A stretch of 64,000 nt of DNA from Rhodococcus sp. AW25M09. GTDB taxonomy: Bacteria > Actinomycetota > Actinomycetes > Mycobacteriales > Mycobacteriaceae. The stretch covers positions 1-64,000 of the forward strand of contig NZ_CAPS01000009.1 of assembly GCF_000333955.1 (NCBI RefSeq), given 5' to 3'. The position numbers were made by a program, and so were the translations under genes. Numbering within the stretch: the first letter of the stretch is position 1; each line of letters opens with the position of its first letter. Shown here one piece after another: positions 45,587 to 57,700 of the stretch. The notes under the pieces were generated by a model. The model was not told where the DNA came from, searched no databases, and saw only the letters and a program-made list of their open reading frames with translations.

Positions 45587-46243
45587 TTAGATAGGTCGGA
45601 AGCCCGACCCCGGCCCACCGGCGGCATCGAGCAGATCGAGCGATGCCGCCGCGGAGGCGTACACAGTCGGACCCAACACGGGTACCGAGTCCGCGTGACT
45701 CGCGATTCCGACGAGTGTGGTTCCGCTGACGAGCGCGCCGCCCGAGTCTGCCCAGACGGTCGGTGTGTCCGTGGTGATATCGCCGCCGGCGCGCACCTCG
45801 AGCACTGTCCCGCAAGTGATTCCGGACGCAGCACCACCCTTGCAGACGCGCTGTCCCGGGGTGGCCCTACCGATATCCGTCACGGTCACACCGCCGGCGG
45901 ACGACACCGGAACGACCTTCGCGGCGTCCAACACGATGACGCCGAAATCCGGACCCCAATGCCCGGAGGCGGTGGTTCCGACAGGCCCGACCTGTGGGTT
46001 ACCGATGAGGGTGACCGGCAGACCAGGTGCCAGCACACAGTGTCCGGCCGTGAGACCGACGAGCCGGCCCGCGGCGTCGTACCCGACTGCTGCGAAAGAA
46101 CACGCGGTGAGATCGTCGAGTCCCCCGGTTGTCACGTATCCGGTGCCGGGCCCCACCACTGCAATTGGTGCGGCGGTCGCCGGGGCTGCGAAAAAGAACA
46201 CGTTGGCAGCGGCCACCACGCCGAGCATCGGCAGAACTCTCAC
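45587..46243 (-). CDS. Secreted chymotrypsin-fold serine protease (copy 2)
   Basis: 218 residues from GTG 46243, overlapping the stop of the BY-kinase gene (GTGA). A signal peptide ends in PATAAP. Triad motifs: LTAGHC (His), DFGVIVLD (Asp) and WADSGGALVSG (Ser). The residue before DSGG is Ala instead of the usual Gly and the residue after is Ala instead of Pro, so substrate preference or oxyanion geometry may differ from copy 1. It is the last gene of the NRPS-2 operon. Confidence 0.85.
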   Translation of the reverse strand: MRVLPMLGVVAAANVFFFAAPATAAPIAVVGPGTGYVTTGGLDDLTACSFAAVGYDAAGRLVGLTAGHCVLAPGLPVTLIGNPQVGPVGTTASGHWGPDFGVIVLDAAKVVPVSSAGGVTVTDIGRATPGQRVCKGGAASGITCGTVLEVRAGGDITTDTPTVWADSGGALVSGTTLVGIASHADSVPVLGPTVYASAAASLDLLDAAGGPGSGFRPI

Positions 46244-47766
46244 TCTTCGTCACGCCTGACTGTCGGTGCCGCGCCCCGCCGTCTCGGGCTTGCCGCCGGG
46301 ACGGCAGATGCCGAGCCGCCATGGCCATTCCGCGCTGACGACGTCGAGTTGTCAGCAAGGAGTGTGGGGGAAGTGGTCGGCGCGGCGGGGTTCAGCGTCT
46401 GACGCCCGAGCGTCTTGTCCGTCTCGTAGTAGTACGAGTAGCCCTCTGCGCCCTTGCGTCCACTGGGCATCATGGTGAGTACCGCGCCGAGGACGCGTGC
46501 CCCGATCTTCTCCAGGTTCTCCACCGCGCGACCGACCTCGGCTTCGCTGGTGTGACCGTAGCGGGCGACAATCAACGCGCCATCGCTGTGCGCCGTCAAT
46601 ACTGCCGAGTCGGTGACCGGCAACAACGGCGCTCCGTCGATGATGACGAAGTCGAACATCCCGTGCAGATCCGCAATCACTTGACGTGCTGTTTCGGAGC
46701 CCAGAAGTTCCGACGGATTCGGCGGGATGGGACCCGACGCCAGTGCCTGCAATCCCTCGAACTTGGTGGGTTGCAACACATCCTTGAGTCCGGCCTGGCC
46801 TGCGAGGACGGTCGAGAATCCGACCGCACCGATGAGACCGAGGTACTTGGACACCCGGGGGCGTCGCAAATCACCTTCGACCAGGGCGACCTGGTGCCCG
46901 GCCTCGGCCAACGCGAGGGCGAGGTTGACCGCCACCGTGGTCTTGCCCTCGGTGGGTACGGCGCTGGTGACGACGATGACACGGGGCGGGTGATCGACCT
47001 CAAGGAACTGCAGGTTGGTACGCAGTTCTCGGAATGCCTCCGCGCTCGAAGAATGCCCGCCGCCGAAGGGCACGACTGTATTGTCTGTGAACGCCTTGTC
47101 GAATGGGATCGACCCGACGAGCGCAGCCCCGGACGCAGCCTCGAGCCGCGCTCGGGTCTTGATGGTGTTGTCCATCCTGTCGCGCAGCACGGCCAGTGCA
47201 ATACCGAGCAACAGGCCCACTGCTGCGCCGAGAGCGATGTTGCGCACCGTCTTCGGACCGATCGGTGCCGCAGCCTCCTTCGCTTCTTCCACCAGCCGGA
47301 CTCCGGCGATCGGTGCACCACCGTCCTCCGGTGTCTCGAGTTCGCGGACTAGCGTCGTGAGCTGTACCGCCAGCGAGTTCGCGATGTCGCGGGCCAGGCC
47401 GGGCGAACTGTCCACAACACACATGTCAAGCAGGACGGTGTCCGGCGTCGAGGTAGCGGTCACCTCTGCGGCCAGCTCCGCAGGGGTCATCGCCAAGCCG
47501 AGTTCCGCGATGGTGCGCGCAGCAAGTGTTTCACCGGTGACCAGTTCCGAGTACGAGGCCACCCGCTGCTGCGAGAACAGGTTGCCCTGGTAGCTCTCGC
47601 TCACCGACGTCCCACCCGAGGTGGATACGAAGACTCGACTGCAAGACTGGTAGGTGGGGGTGGTCAGTAGAGAGACCGCGAGCGCACCCAGAACGGCGAC
47701 GGCAACGGTGACGACGATGACCAGCCATCGCGTCCTCAGGATCCGGAGGTAGTCCTGGATTTCCAC
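46240..47766 (-). CDS. Polysaccharide-assembly Wzz/BY-kinase (tyrosine autokinase)
   Basis: 508 residues from GTG 47766 (VEIQDYLRILRTRWLVIVVT), preceded by GGGAG; the frame to 47811 is longer but lacks the family start. N-terminal Wzz co-polymerase domain with two transmembrane helices, then a cytosolic BY-kinase: Walker A in VPTEGKTTVAV, Walker A' in VALVEGDLRRP, Walker B in FDFVIIDGAPLLP, and a tyrosine cluster (GYSYYYETDK) before a low-complexity tail. It controls chain length and export of surface polysaccharide. It lies 67 bp after methyltransferase copy 2. Confidence 0.92.
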   Translation of the reverse strand: MEIQDYLRILRTRWLVIVVTVAVAVLGALAVSLLTTPTYQSCSRVFVSTSGGTSVSESYQGNLFSQQRVASYSELVTGETLAARTIAELGLAMTPAELAAEVTATSTPDTVLLDMCVVDSSPGLARDIANSLAVQLTTLVRELETPEDGGAPIAGVRLVEEAKEAAAPIGPKTVRNIALGAAVGLLLGIALAVLRDRMDNTIKTRARLEAASGAALVGSIPFDKAFTDNTVVPFGGGHSSSAEAFRELRTNLQFLEVDHPPRVIVVTSAVPTEGKTTVAVNLALALAEAGHQVALVEGDLRRPRVSKYLGLIGAVGFSTVLAGQAGLKDVLQPTKFEGLQALASGPIPPNPSELLGSETARQVIADLHGMFDFVIIDGAPLLPVTDSAVLTAHSDGALIVARYGHTSEAEVGRAVENLEKIGARVLGAVLTMMPSGRKGAEGYSYYYETDKTLGRQTLNPAAPTTSPTLLADNSTSSARNGHGGSASAVPAASPRRRGAAPTVRRDEE

Positions 47767-47832
47767 GTGGGGCTCCCTAATCTGTGTACAACGCTTTGAT
47801 GATGGTTCCATGTATCGGATGTTCGGGCACGG

Positions 47833-48711
47833 TTACGGCATCGGATCCGACTTTCCTGTCAGCGTGAACTGCACGACGTCGATGCGCGAATCCTCGAATC
47901 TTGACGAGCTCCCGGTGAGGTACTCGACGTACTTCTCGTAGGTCGCCTGGGAAGACAGCGCTATGGCCTGCTCGCGCGAGGCGACGAGCCTGCCCGCCCA
48001 CTCGTCGAGCGTCCGTGCGTAATGCGGGCCGAGCGCCTGCTCGCGGCGTAATTCGAATCCGGCCTCGGCCGCCTTCGACTTCACCATCTTCGCCAGCGTC
48101 AGCTGCCCGCCTGGAAAGATGTCGCGGACGATAAAGCGCAGGAAGTGTGCGTCCTCCCGGGTCAGACCTGCTGCGCCAGAGCCAGGTTGAGGCGGCGATA
48201 CGACGATGGTGTGCAACAGCATTCGCCCATCGGGCCGCAACAGCGAGCGGCACTTCGCAAAGAAGGCGGAGTGCCGCTGACGCCGAAAATGCTCGAATGC
48301 TCCGATGCTGACGATTCGGTCGACCGGCTCGTCGAATTTCTCCCACCCTTGCAACCGGATGTCTGCGACCCGTGTGCTCGACAGTTCGGCCACGACCTTG
48401 CGGCCCTGGTCGTACTGGTTTCGGCTCAGCGTCAGACCGATGACGTTGACGTCGTACTCCTCGACGGCCCGTTTCGCCAAGGCTCCCCACCCGCAGCCGA
48501 TATCGAGCAGGGTCATCCCCGGTTGCAGATCCAGCTTGCCGAGGGCCAGATCGATCTTGGCCATCTGCGCTTGTTCGAGCGTCATATCTTCATGCTCGAA
48601 GTAGGCGCAGCTGTAGGTCATGCTCGGATCGAGAAACAACCCGAAGAACTCGTCCGACAGGTCATAGTGCGCCCGAACATCATCGACGTACGGTTCCAAC
48701 TGCTTGCTCAT
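47833..48711 (-). CDS. Mycolic acid cyclopropane synthase-family methyltransferase (copy 2)
   Basis: 292 residues, the same length as copy 1. ATG 48711 lies 4 bp after the NRPS-2 stop. Motifs: YDLSDEFFGLFLDPSMTYSC, GMTLLDIGCGWGALAKRAVE, and the C-terminal LTGSSSRFEDSRIDVVQFTL. It is a SAM-dependent lipid methyltransferase or cyclopropanase by family. A long upstream in-frame reading (to 49056) is the TE in another frame and is not coding. Confidence 0.9.
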   Translation of the reverse strand: MSKQLEPYVDDVRAHYDLSDEFFGLFLDPSMTYSCAYFEHEDMTLEQAQMAKIDLALGKLDLQPGMTLLDIGCGWGALAKRAVEEYDVNVIGLTLSRNQYDQGRKVVAELSSTRVADIRLQGWEKFDEPVDRIVSIGAFEHFRRQRHSAFFAKCRSLLRPDGRMLLHTIVVSPPQPGSGAAGLTREDAHFLRFIVRDIFPGGQLTLAKMVKSKAAEAGFELRREQALGPHYARTLDEWAGRLVASREQAIALSSQATYEKYVEYLTGSSSRFEDSRIDVVQFTLTGKSDPMP

Positions 48712-48715
48712 CACG

Positions 48716-51700
48716 TCACTCCCTTCGCCGCTGAGTTTTCGACGCCGAGACGAGGCCGAGTATTCGGCCCAGTGCACGGGCACCGACTTCGCCCAACATG
48801 TCTTCGTGTTCCACATCGACTCGGTGCAGCGAGATCCCGCCGTCGACGAAGTCCGTCCAGTGCTGCGCCCCACGCGAACCGCGAGCGGCCACATAGTGAA
48901 TCTCGCCCTTGAACACCGGCGGGGTGTAGGACGCCACCCAGCTCGGAGCGTCGACAACGGGTTGATACATGCGGCGCAGATGATCGACCGTGAGAAATCC
49001 GAGTTCGCTTCTGCTCCGACGTAATTGATCCACGACTTCCTCGAACGACGCGCCATTCACACCGAGCTGACGAGCAAGATCGCCGACCCCGAATTCTGCG
49101 TTGTCGAGCTCTGCGGCGCCCTCGGGTGCGGACAGTTGCGCGTCGACAAGTGCGAGCAACGCTACCTCCTCACCGTCTGCCTGCAGGAGCGCGGCGACGG
49201 CATGCGCAATCACTCCGCCGAGCGACCACCCCAGCACGTGATAGGGCCCGTGCGCTTGAACAGTTTGGATCTCACGCACGTATCGCGCGGCGAACTCCTC
49301 GATCGACGATGGCGCGGCATCACCGTTCGCAATACCCGGAACCTGCAGCCCGTACAGCGGGCGGTCGGTCTCGCTCAGCAATGACAGATAGCTCCATGCA
49401 ATGCCGATAGCCGGGTGCACACAGAACACCGGCGCGCCGACGCCATTGGCACGCAACGGCAGCAGTACATCGAACTCGCTGCCGGATGTATCAGTACCGG
49501 CCTCGAGGTGCGCTGCCAACGCAGCGACTGTTGGATGCAGCAGCAGCGCACTCACTGGAACCCGGCGATCCAGTTGGCCTCCGAGTGCGTCCATCACCTG
49601 CACCACCGACAGGGAGTGACCACCGAGATCGAAGAAGTTGTCGTCGATGCCGATGTGATCGGCAGGTACGTGCAGCACATGGGAAAATGCGCCGTGGACC
49701 AGTAGTTCGTGCGGCGACGACGGAGCGAGCCGTTCACTCGACATCACCGAGGGCGTCGGCAGCTTGGTCGCATCGACTTTGCCGGACAACGTCATCGGCA
49801 GTGCGTCGACCATCGTCACCGTTCGCGGCACCATGAACGCGGGCACTGTAGTACCGAGGAAGTCGCGTGCCACCCGCGGATCGACGCTTCCCACCACGTA
49901 CGCGGCCAACGAATCCGCATGGCCGATCACGCTGGCCTGCTGCACATCCGGGTGACGCAGCAATGCCGCCTCGACTTCGGACAGCTCGACGCGATGTCCG
50001 CGGATCTTGACCTGTGAGTCCACTCGGCCCAGATATTCGAGTTCCCGCAGGCCGTCACGGACCACCCAGCGCACGAGATCGCCGGTCCGGTACAGCCGGC
50101 CCTCGCCGAAGGGATCTGCGACAAAGCGGCTTGCAGTCAAACCGGGTTGTCCCAGATAGCCCTCGGCCAGTCCGTCACCGCCCAGATACAGCTCCCCCAC
50201 CACGTTGTCGACAACCGGTCGTAGTCGCGCGTCCAGAACCGCGGCGTCGAAACCGCGTATCGGTCCGCCGATAGTCACCGGGCCCATCGCATCCGCGTGC
50301 TGATTCCAGTCATGCAGGTCGGTTGTGCAGGTACTCATGATGGTGCCCTCGGTGGGTCCGTATGCGTTGAACACCGACCGCGCACGCGACCACCGTTGCA
50401 GCAGAGCTGAATTGACAGCTTCACCTGCCATGACGACCACCTGCAGGGATGGGGTTGACTCTGGGTCGGTCACTTGCAGGACGGTCGGAGTGAGGCACGC
50501 GTGGGTCACCTGGTGACGATCGATGAGAGCTTCGAGTTCTCGCCCCGCGTACACCTCGGCGGGCACGATCACCGCGCGGGCTCCGGCTCCGAAGGCCAGC
50601 AGCAGCTCGAATATCGACGCATCGAAACTCGGTGATGCGAACTGGAGGACGCGAGAATCGGGCGTCACCTCGAACAGATCCCGTTGGCTCTGGACCAGAT
50701 CCGCGATGCCGCGATGCGTCACGCGCACACCCTTGGGTACCCCGGTGGAGCCGGAGGTGTAGACGACGTAGGCCAGATCATCGAGCCGCGCATGCCGCAT
50801 CTCGAAGTGGTCGAGTGACGCATCGGTGACCGTCAACCAGTCGCTACCAGCCCAGTCGTTATCAGCAGAGCCGAGGCCGCCTGACGTGATGCCGGTGATC
50901 GGTGCCGCACGGTCGAGAATCTCGCGGATGCGCGCTGAGGGTTGCGACGGATCGATCGGCAGGAAACCTGCGCCGGTCTTGGCCACAGCCCAGACGGCAG
51001 TGATGAACCCGGCAGATCGGGGCACAGCCACCGCAACCAGATGTTCGGGCCGAACGCCGCCGTGAACGAGCCTGTTTGCCAATGCGTTCGACTGCTGGTC
51101 CAATTCGCGGTACGTCAGTACGTGAGAACCATCGACCACTGCGATGTTCTCCGGCCACTGCCGCGCGGCCTGCTCGAACACCGTCGCCACTGTGTAACGT
51201 ACTGCTGCACTGTCCCGGTGGGCAACGACGGCGGGATCGACCTGAGCGAACTGGGCGCTGCCCAGTCGGATATCCGGTTGCGCTGCAACCAGTGTCAGCA
51301 CCAAGGCCAGCCGATCTGCGAGTCCGACGGCAACTCCCCGGGAGAACCGCGCTGCCGAGTAACCGAGGTTTCCGGTCAAGCCGGCCTCGGATTCTTCGAC
51401 GACGAACTCCAGATCGAATTGGGTCGATGCGATGTCGATGCGGCGCGGGATGGTCGCGCCCTCGCCGAGTTCGATTGTCGGCGTTGCTATATTGCCTACA
51501 GCGAGCAGTACCTGGAACAGTGGATGGGTATCCACGGCGCGAGCAGGTTGCACGGCGTCGACTACCCACTCGAACGGCACGTCCGAGTGGGCGAACGCAT
51601 CGAGATCGCGGTCGCGTACCTCGGTGACGAACTCCTCGAACGTGTTCGACGGCACCACCTCCGTCCTGAGCACTACGGTCCCGACGAACATCCCGACCAG

Positions 51701-54700
51701 GTCGTCGAGCGCTGGATCGGAGCGGCCGGAGACCGGCGTGCCGATGGCGATGTCCTGCGTGCCACTTGCTTCGGCGAGCACGGCTGCCAGTGCGGCATGG
51801 ACGAGAACGAAGACGGTCGCCCCGAGCCGGTGTGCGAGAGCCCGGAGGTCGGCGTGTGTGCCTGAGTCGACAGAGAACGGCACCGGACTCGCCTCGACTG
51901 TGTTCTTGACCGTGGCATCGGGGTTTCCGGTCGGCAAATCCAGGAAGTCCGGCAATCCGTTGAGGGTGCGGCGCCAGAAATCGAGTTGTTCGGCCGCGAC
52001 CGCGTCCAGCACATCCTGCTGCCATCGGCGGTAGTCAGCGTAATCGACTGCGAGCGTGGTGAATCGAGGCGCGGCTCCAGAAATCCTGGCCGTGAGTGCT
52101 ATGTCGACGTCGCGTGCCAACGGACCGATCGACAGCCCGTCGAGTGCGATGTGATGTGCGACGACGGTCAACACTCGCTGGTCGTCCCTCGTCTGCACTG
52201 TCAGCCGTATCGGTGGCTCGAGGGTCAAGTCGAATCCCTCGTTCGCCGATGTGATGGCGTGCTGCTCCCCCAACATCGAGACCACTGTCTGCGTTTCCAC
52301 GACCATCGTCACCGGACCGTCGACAGTGGCCGGAAATACCGAGCGCAACGGCGTATGGCGCTCCAGAACATCCGCTATGGCAGCGCGCAGTACGTCGAGC
52401 TCGAGGTCCGCCGGGAGCGGCACCTCGAAAGCGATGTTGTATGCAGCCGACGCCGGGTCGAAGCGATTCTGCAACCAGATTCGACGCTCGGAGGGTGCCA
52501 GACCGGTGTAGGAGTTCGCGTCCTGCCGATGCTCCAGTGTGGGGAGCGGCGTGTAGTCGTCGGACATCGCCTCGATTGCCGAGGCCAGCAGTTGTGCGGT
52601 GGGAGCCTCGAACATGGCCCGCAGCGGGACGCGGGTGCCCAATGCGCTACCGATGCGAGTGGCTGCTCGCGTCGCGGCGAGCGAGTCACCACCGAGGACG
52701 AAGAAGTTTGCATCGACCGCAGGCTCGTCGATGCCCAGTGTGTCGGCGAAGATCCCGAGGATGACCTCTTGCGCCAACGTGCGTGCAGCCGCGGAGTCGG
52801 TGTCGATGAGAGACGGCGAGGTCAGCGCCGCGACGTCCACTTTGCCGTTGGTGGTCAACGGAATTCGATCAATACGGGTGATGGCGGCCGGCACCATCGT
52901 CAGGGGGAGGCGACCCAACAGCCACAGCGCGGCGTCCTGCTCGCCCACCCCCACCACCCAGGCGAGGATCCTGTTCTCGCGCACCGCCGCCACTGCGCCG
53001 CTCACGTCGGGGTGCAACAGAAGAGCAGACTCGATGTCTCCCAGCTCGATACGCACTCCGCGGATTTGCACCTGTGCGTCGCGGCGACCCCGATAGTCCA
53101 GCAGACCCGAGACCCCTGTCCGCACGAGGTCGCCCGTTCGGTACAACCGCGCCCCACCTGGGCCGGCAACGAATCGGTCAGCGGTCGCTGCCGGGCGTTC
53201 CCGGTACCCGCGCGCCACACCGACGCCGCCGAGATACAACTCGCCTATACCGCCGGCCGGCACCGGCTGCAGCCGGTCATCGAGAACGACAGCCGCGACG
53301 TGGTCCAACGGACGCCCGATCGTGACAGGCTGGCCGCTGTGGAGTGAGTCGGTCAGCGTCGCCACCACTGTGGCTTCGGAGGGACCGTATGCATTGAGCA
53401 TCAGTCGATTCGGCGACCACTCGTCGACCACTGCCGCACCCAGCACGTCCCCTCCTACTGCAACGGTCTCGATACCGGACGTCACAGGTACCGTCGCGAG
53501 CACCGCGGGCGTAGACAGGTAGTGCGTCACTCGATGCGTGGTCAGGAACGTCGCCATCTCGACGCCGTCGATCACATTCGGTGGAGCGATGACCATCGTC
53601 GCCCGGGCACCGAAAGCGAGTATCAGCTCGAGGACGGCGGCATCGAAGTTGACGGAGTAGCCGTGCAGCACTCGCGAATTCGCAGTCACCCCATATCGGG
53701 TAACCGTCTGCCGTGCAAGTGCATGAACTCCCCCGTGTGTGACCACGACAGGCTTGGGCACTCCGGTGGAACCCGAGGTATGGATGACGTACGCCGGGTG
53801 CGCGGGTGCCAGCGTTGCAATGCGGTCCTCGTCGGTCAGAGGCAGATCACTGTATGCATCGGCCTGCCATTCCTCCAACCAGACAACATGCGCCTCGGAT
53901 CCTCCGAACCCGACGCTGATGTCGCGGAGCATCTGCTCGCGTCGGACTGCAGGGTACTGCGGATCGACGGGCACGAAGGCACCACCGGACTTCGCGACTG
54001 CCCATTGCGCAACGATGTACTCGGACGAGCGGCCGAGGGACAGGGCAACCAGAGTCTCTGGACCGACACCATGTGAGATCAAGAGCCGCGCAATACGATT
54101 CGAGCGGCGATCGAGTTGCATGTACGTCAGTCGTTCGTCGCCGTCGATGGCAACTGCATCGTCGAGGACTCCCGCACCATCCGGCAACACATCGAGCAGC
54201 GTTCCGCTCCGCATCGCAGTCGGCACCATCGGCGCGGCCGCAAGCGGCAGATCGCCGACGACGAAGGTCGAGTCCGCGACTGCCGCGCGCAGAATCGTCA
54301 GGACCACTGATGCGAACTGTTCGACGGTTGTCCCCCGGTACAGATCGAGCGCGTACTCGATTTGACCAGCGATACCCTGCGATTCGGCATGGCCGGTGAC
54401 AGTTTCGGTGAGCACCAGGTTGAGGTCGAACTCAGAGGTATGGGTGGGAACCTGCAGCACCGAGAGGGGCAGATCCTCGACCGACCTGTGCGGCGCGTTG
54501 TCGAAGGCCAACATCACCTGAAAGACTGGATGTCGGTCGAGGGATCGGTCCGTCGCCACGGCATCCACGATGTGCTGGAACGGGAGCTCGGAGTGGGCGA
54601 AGGCGTCCAAGTCAGTAGCGCGGACGGCGTCGAGCAGATCCCCGAAACTTCCGGACGGCTCCACCGTGACTGCAAGAGGAACGGTTCCGACAAACATGCC

Positions 54701-57700
54701 GACCATCTCGTCGAGTGCTTCGTGACCTCGGCCAGCAGAGGGGGATCCGATCACTGTTCGGTTGGACCCACCGAAACGACTCAACGCGGCAGCCACAGCA
54801 GCGTGGACGACCATGAACGTAGTCGAATTGGCGGTGCGGGCCATCTTTCGGATGGCTGCGTGCAACCGAGGTTCGATCTCGAACGGAATTTCCGCTGTGC
54901 GCATCGATTGCGACGCGGGGCGGGGGAAATCGGCCGGTACGGCCGCCAACGCGGAGTCGGTGTCGTGCAGCACCGAGATCCAGTACCGCAGCTGCCCGTC
55001 CGCAACGGAGTCCACGGTTGCGCGATTCCATACTGCGTACTGACTGTATTGAGCGGGCAGCCGTGGCCACGTGGGCGCATGGCCCGCGCTGCGAGATGTG
55101 TAGGCGGTAGCGAAGTCGCGTACAAGTGGATCGATCGACCACCCGTCCACGGAAATATGGTGCACTACCAGGACCACAACCGTCTCGCCCGTGTCATCGA
55201 TAGTGAGAACTGTTGCTCGAATGGGAACTTCGGCCGCGACGTCGAATCCGGCGGAGGCCAGTGCTGCGATGGCGGGCACGAGCCCCTGCTCGGAAACGGT
55301 ACGAACGGGAACGTCGGTCAGGACGTCTGCGGTAGGCCGAATCACCTGCCGCGGCCCGTCACCATCGTCGGGGAAATACGTCCGCAGCGACTCGTGGCGT
55401 TCCAGGACGTCACGCAATGCTGTGAGCACCAGGGACGAATCGCTACTCCTTGCTAGTCGCACGGCCACCGGCATGTTGTAGGCCGGCGAGCCGGTATCGA
55501 ACTGGTTGAGAAACCACATGCGTTGTTGCGCAAAAGCCAGCGGAATTCGCGGTGGCACAGGCGTATCGAGAAGTTCGAGCGATACCTCGTCCACGATGGA
55601 CGAGTCGATGACCGCTGCCACTGCTCGAACCGTGGGGTTGGTGAACAGCTCGACCAGGGAGATTCCGGGGCCGAGCCTGGCGATCACGCGGGTTGCGCTC
55701 AGCGAGTCACCGCCGAGCTCGAAGAAGGAGTGGTCGCGCCCCACTTCTTCGGCATCCAGGACCTCGGCGAATACCTCCGCAACAGCACGCTCCGTGTCGG
55801 TACGCGGAGCAACGTATTCGGCAACAAGGGTTGCGGAGGGGGTCGGAAGCGCACGGCGGTCGACTTTGCCGCCCGCCGTCATGGGCAGGGTGTCGAGCAC
55901 CACGATGTGATGGGGCACCATCCATGCCGGCAGGTTTGCCCGGAGGTGGGCGCTCAAACCCTCGATGCGTCCGGTTACGTACAGGGCCAGTCGATCATCT
56001 CGTGCAACGGTGACTGCGCCAAGCACTCCAGGGAGACACGCTGCTACGGAGTCGATCTCACCGAGCTCGAGCCGTCTCCCGTGTAGCTGAACCTGTTGAT
56101 CTCTGCGACCGAGGTACTCGAGGGAAGATCCGTCGACGGCCCATCGGACGATGTCGCCGGTTCGGTAGAGGCGCGCTCCAGGTACACCTGAGTCTGCAAT
56201 GAACCGAGTCGATGTCGCACCGGGTTGGCCGTCGTATCCGCGGGCTAGTTGATCGCCGCCGAGATACAGTTCGCCGATACCACCGTGCGGTGCAGACCGC
56301 AGGTACGTGTCGAGCACCAGTGCGCGTACCCCCGGTAGCGGCGCACCGATGGTGACTCGTTCGTCGGGCACCATCGGCGCAGACAGAGTTGCCAACACCG
56401 TTGCCTCGGTCGGTCCGTAGGCGTTGAGCATCACCCGTTCCGTGGACGCGAATCTGTCACGTAACGGCGGTGGGCATTCTTCTCCGCCTACGTCGAAAAC
56501 TTCGATGCCCTGCAGATCAGTCGGGTCGAGGGTCGCGAGAACGGTCGGCGAGGTGACCAGGTGGGTGATCTTCTCGATGTCTAGGAAACGAGCCAGAGCC
56601 GGGCCCGCGTAGACGTCGGCTGGGGCGATCACGAGCGTTGTGCCTGCCGCAAACGCCGCAAGAACTTCTTGGATCGATGCGTCGAATACCGGTGAGGCAA
56701 GGTGCAACACACGAGAGCTGCTTGTCACGGAGTACCGCTGAACGACGTTGGCCGCCAGCTGCGCGAGTCCGCGATGAGTAATGCTCACCGCCTTGGGCGT
56801 GCCGGTCGATCCCGAGGTATGGATGAGGTACGCCTCGTTGTCGAGATGTACTTCGGGCCGAGTGAAAGGGACGGGTGCGGAATCGAGGAGATCCTCGATC
56901 GCGACCCAGTCGACGGCACCTGGTAGTCGGTGCCGCAGTGCGCGCGTGGTCAGACCTAATGTCACCCCTGCATCGGTGAGAACCGCGGTCAGTCGCTCGG
57001 CGGGCTCGTGGGGATCGAATGGGAGGAACGATGCGCCGGCGGTCGAGATCGACCAGGCCGCAAGAACGGATTCGTACGACCGTTCCATTGCAATCGCGAA
57101 GCGGGACTCTGGACGGGCACCGTAAGTGCTGAGTTGCGCGGCGACATGTTCCGCGGCCGCAACGAAGCGCTCCCCGGAGCGGTCGACCCCACCGAAGCGG
57201 ACCACTGCGCCCCTACACATCAGCGAGGGCAGCAATGCCGGCGCAACGGTGGCCGAGTGATGCGCGATGGGTCGGGCTGCCTGCCCTTTTGCCTCGAGCA
57301 CCTCGAGGTCGGACACGGTGAGCCCATCCGACGCGTGAACCAGGGCGCGCAGCAGATGCAAGAAGCCCCGGTGGTGAGTTGCGAGTTCCTCGGCCGTGTA
57401 GTTGGCCGGGTTGCCGAGGAAATCAACGCGTGTGCTGGCTCCAGCCACTCCCGGGTATACGTTGACCATCATGTCGTCGATCGGGCCGCTGGAGAGTACT
57501 CGGTACTCGCCGATGACATCGCCGAGCCGGATTGTGCTGTTATACATCATGATGTTGACCGTCGGCCCAAATACTCCGCGTCCGGCCCCACCACTATTTG
57601 TGTTCACGCCGATAGCGCGCTGCATGTCCTCGACCCGAAAACGCTGGTGACGTAGCGCACCGGTGAGTTCCACCTGAATTCGGCGCAGTAGTTCTTCGAC

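Noticed and set aside
47833-49056. Extended 407-residue reading of methyltransferase 2
   Set aside because: The added N-terminal part is the NRPS-2 TE in another frame; the family start is at 48711.
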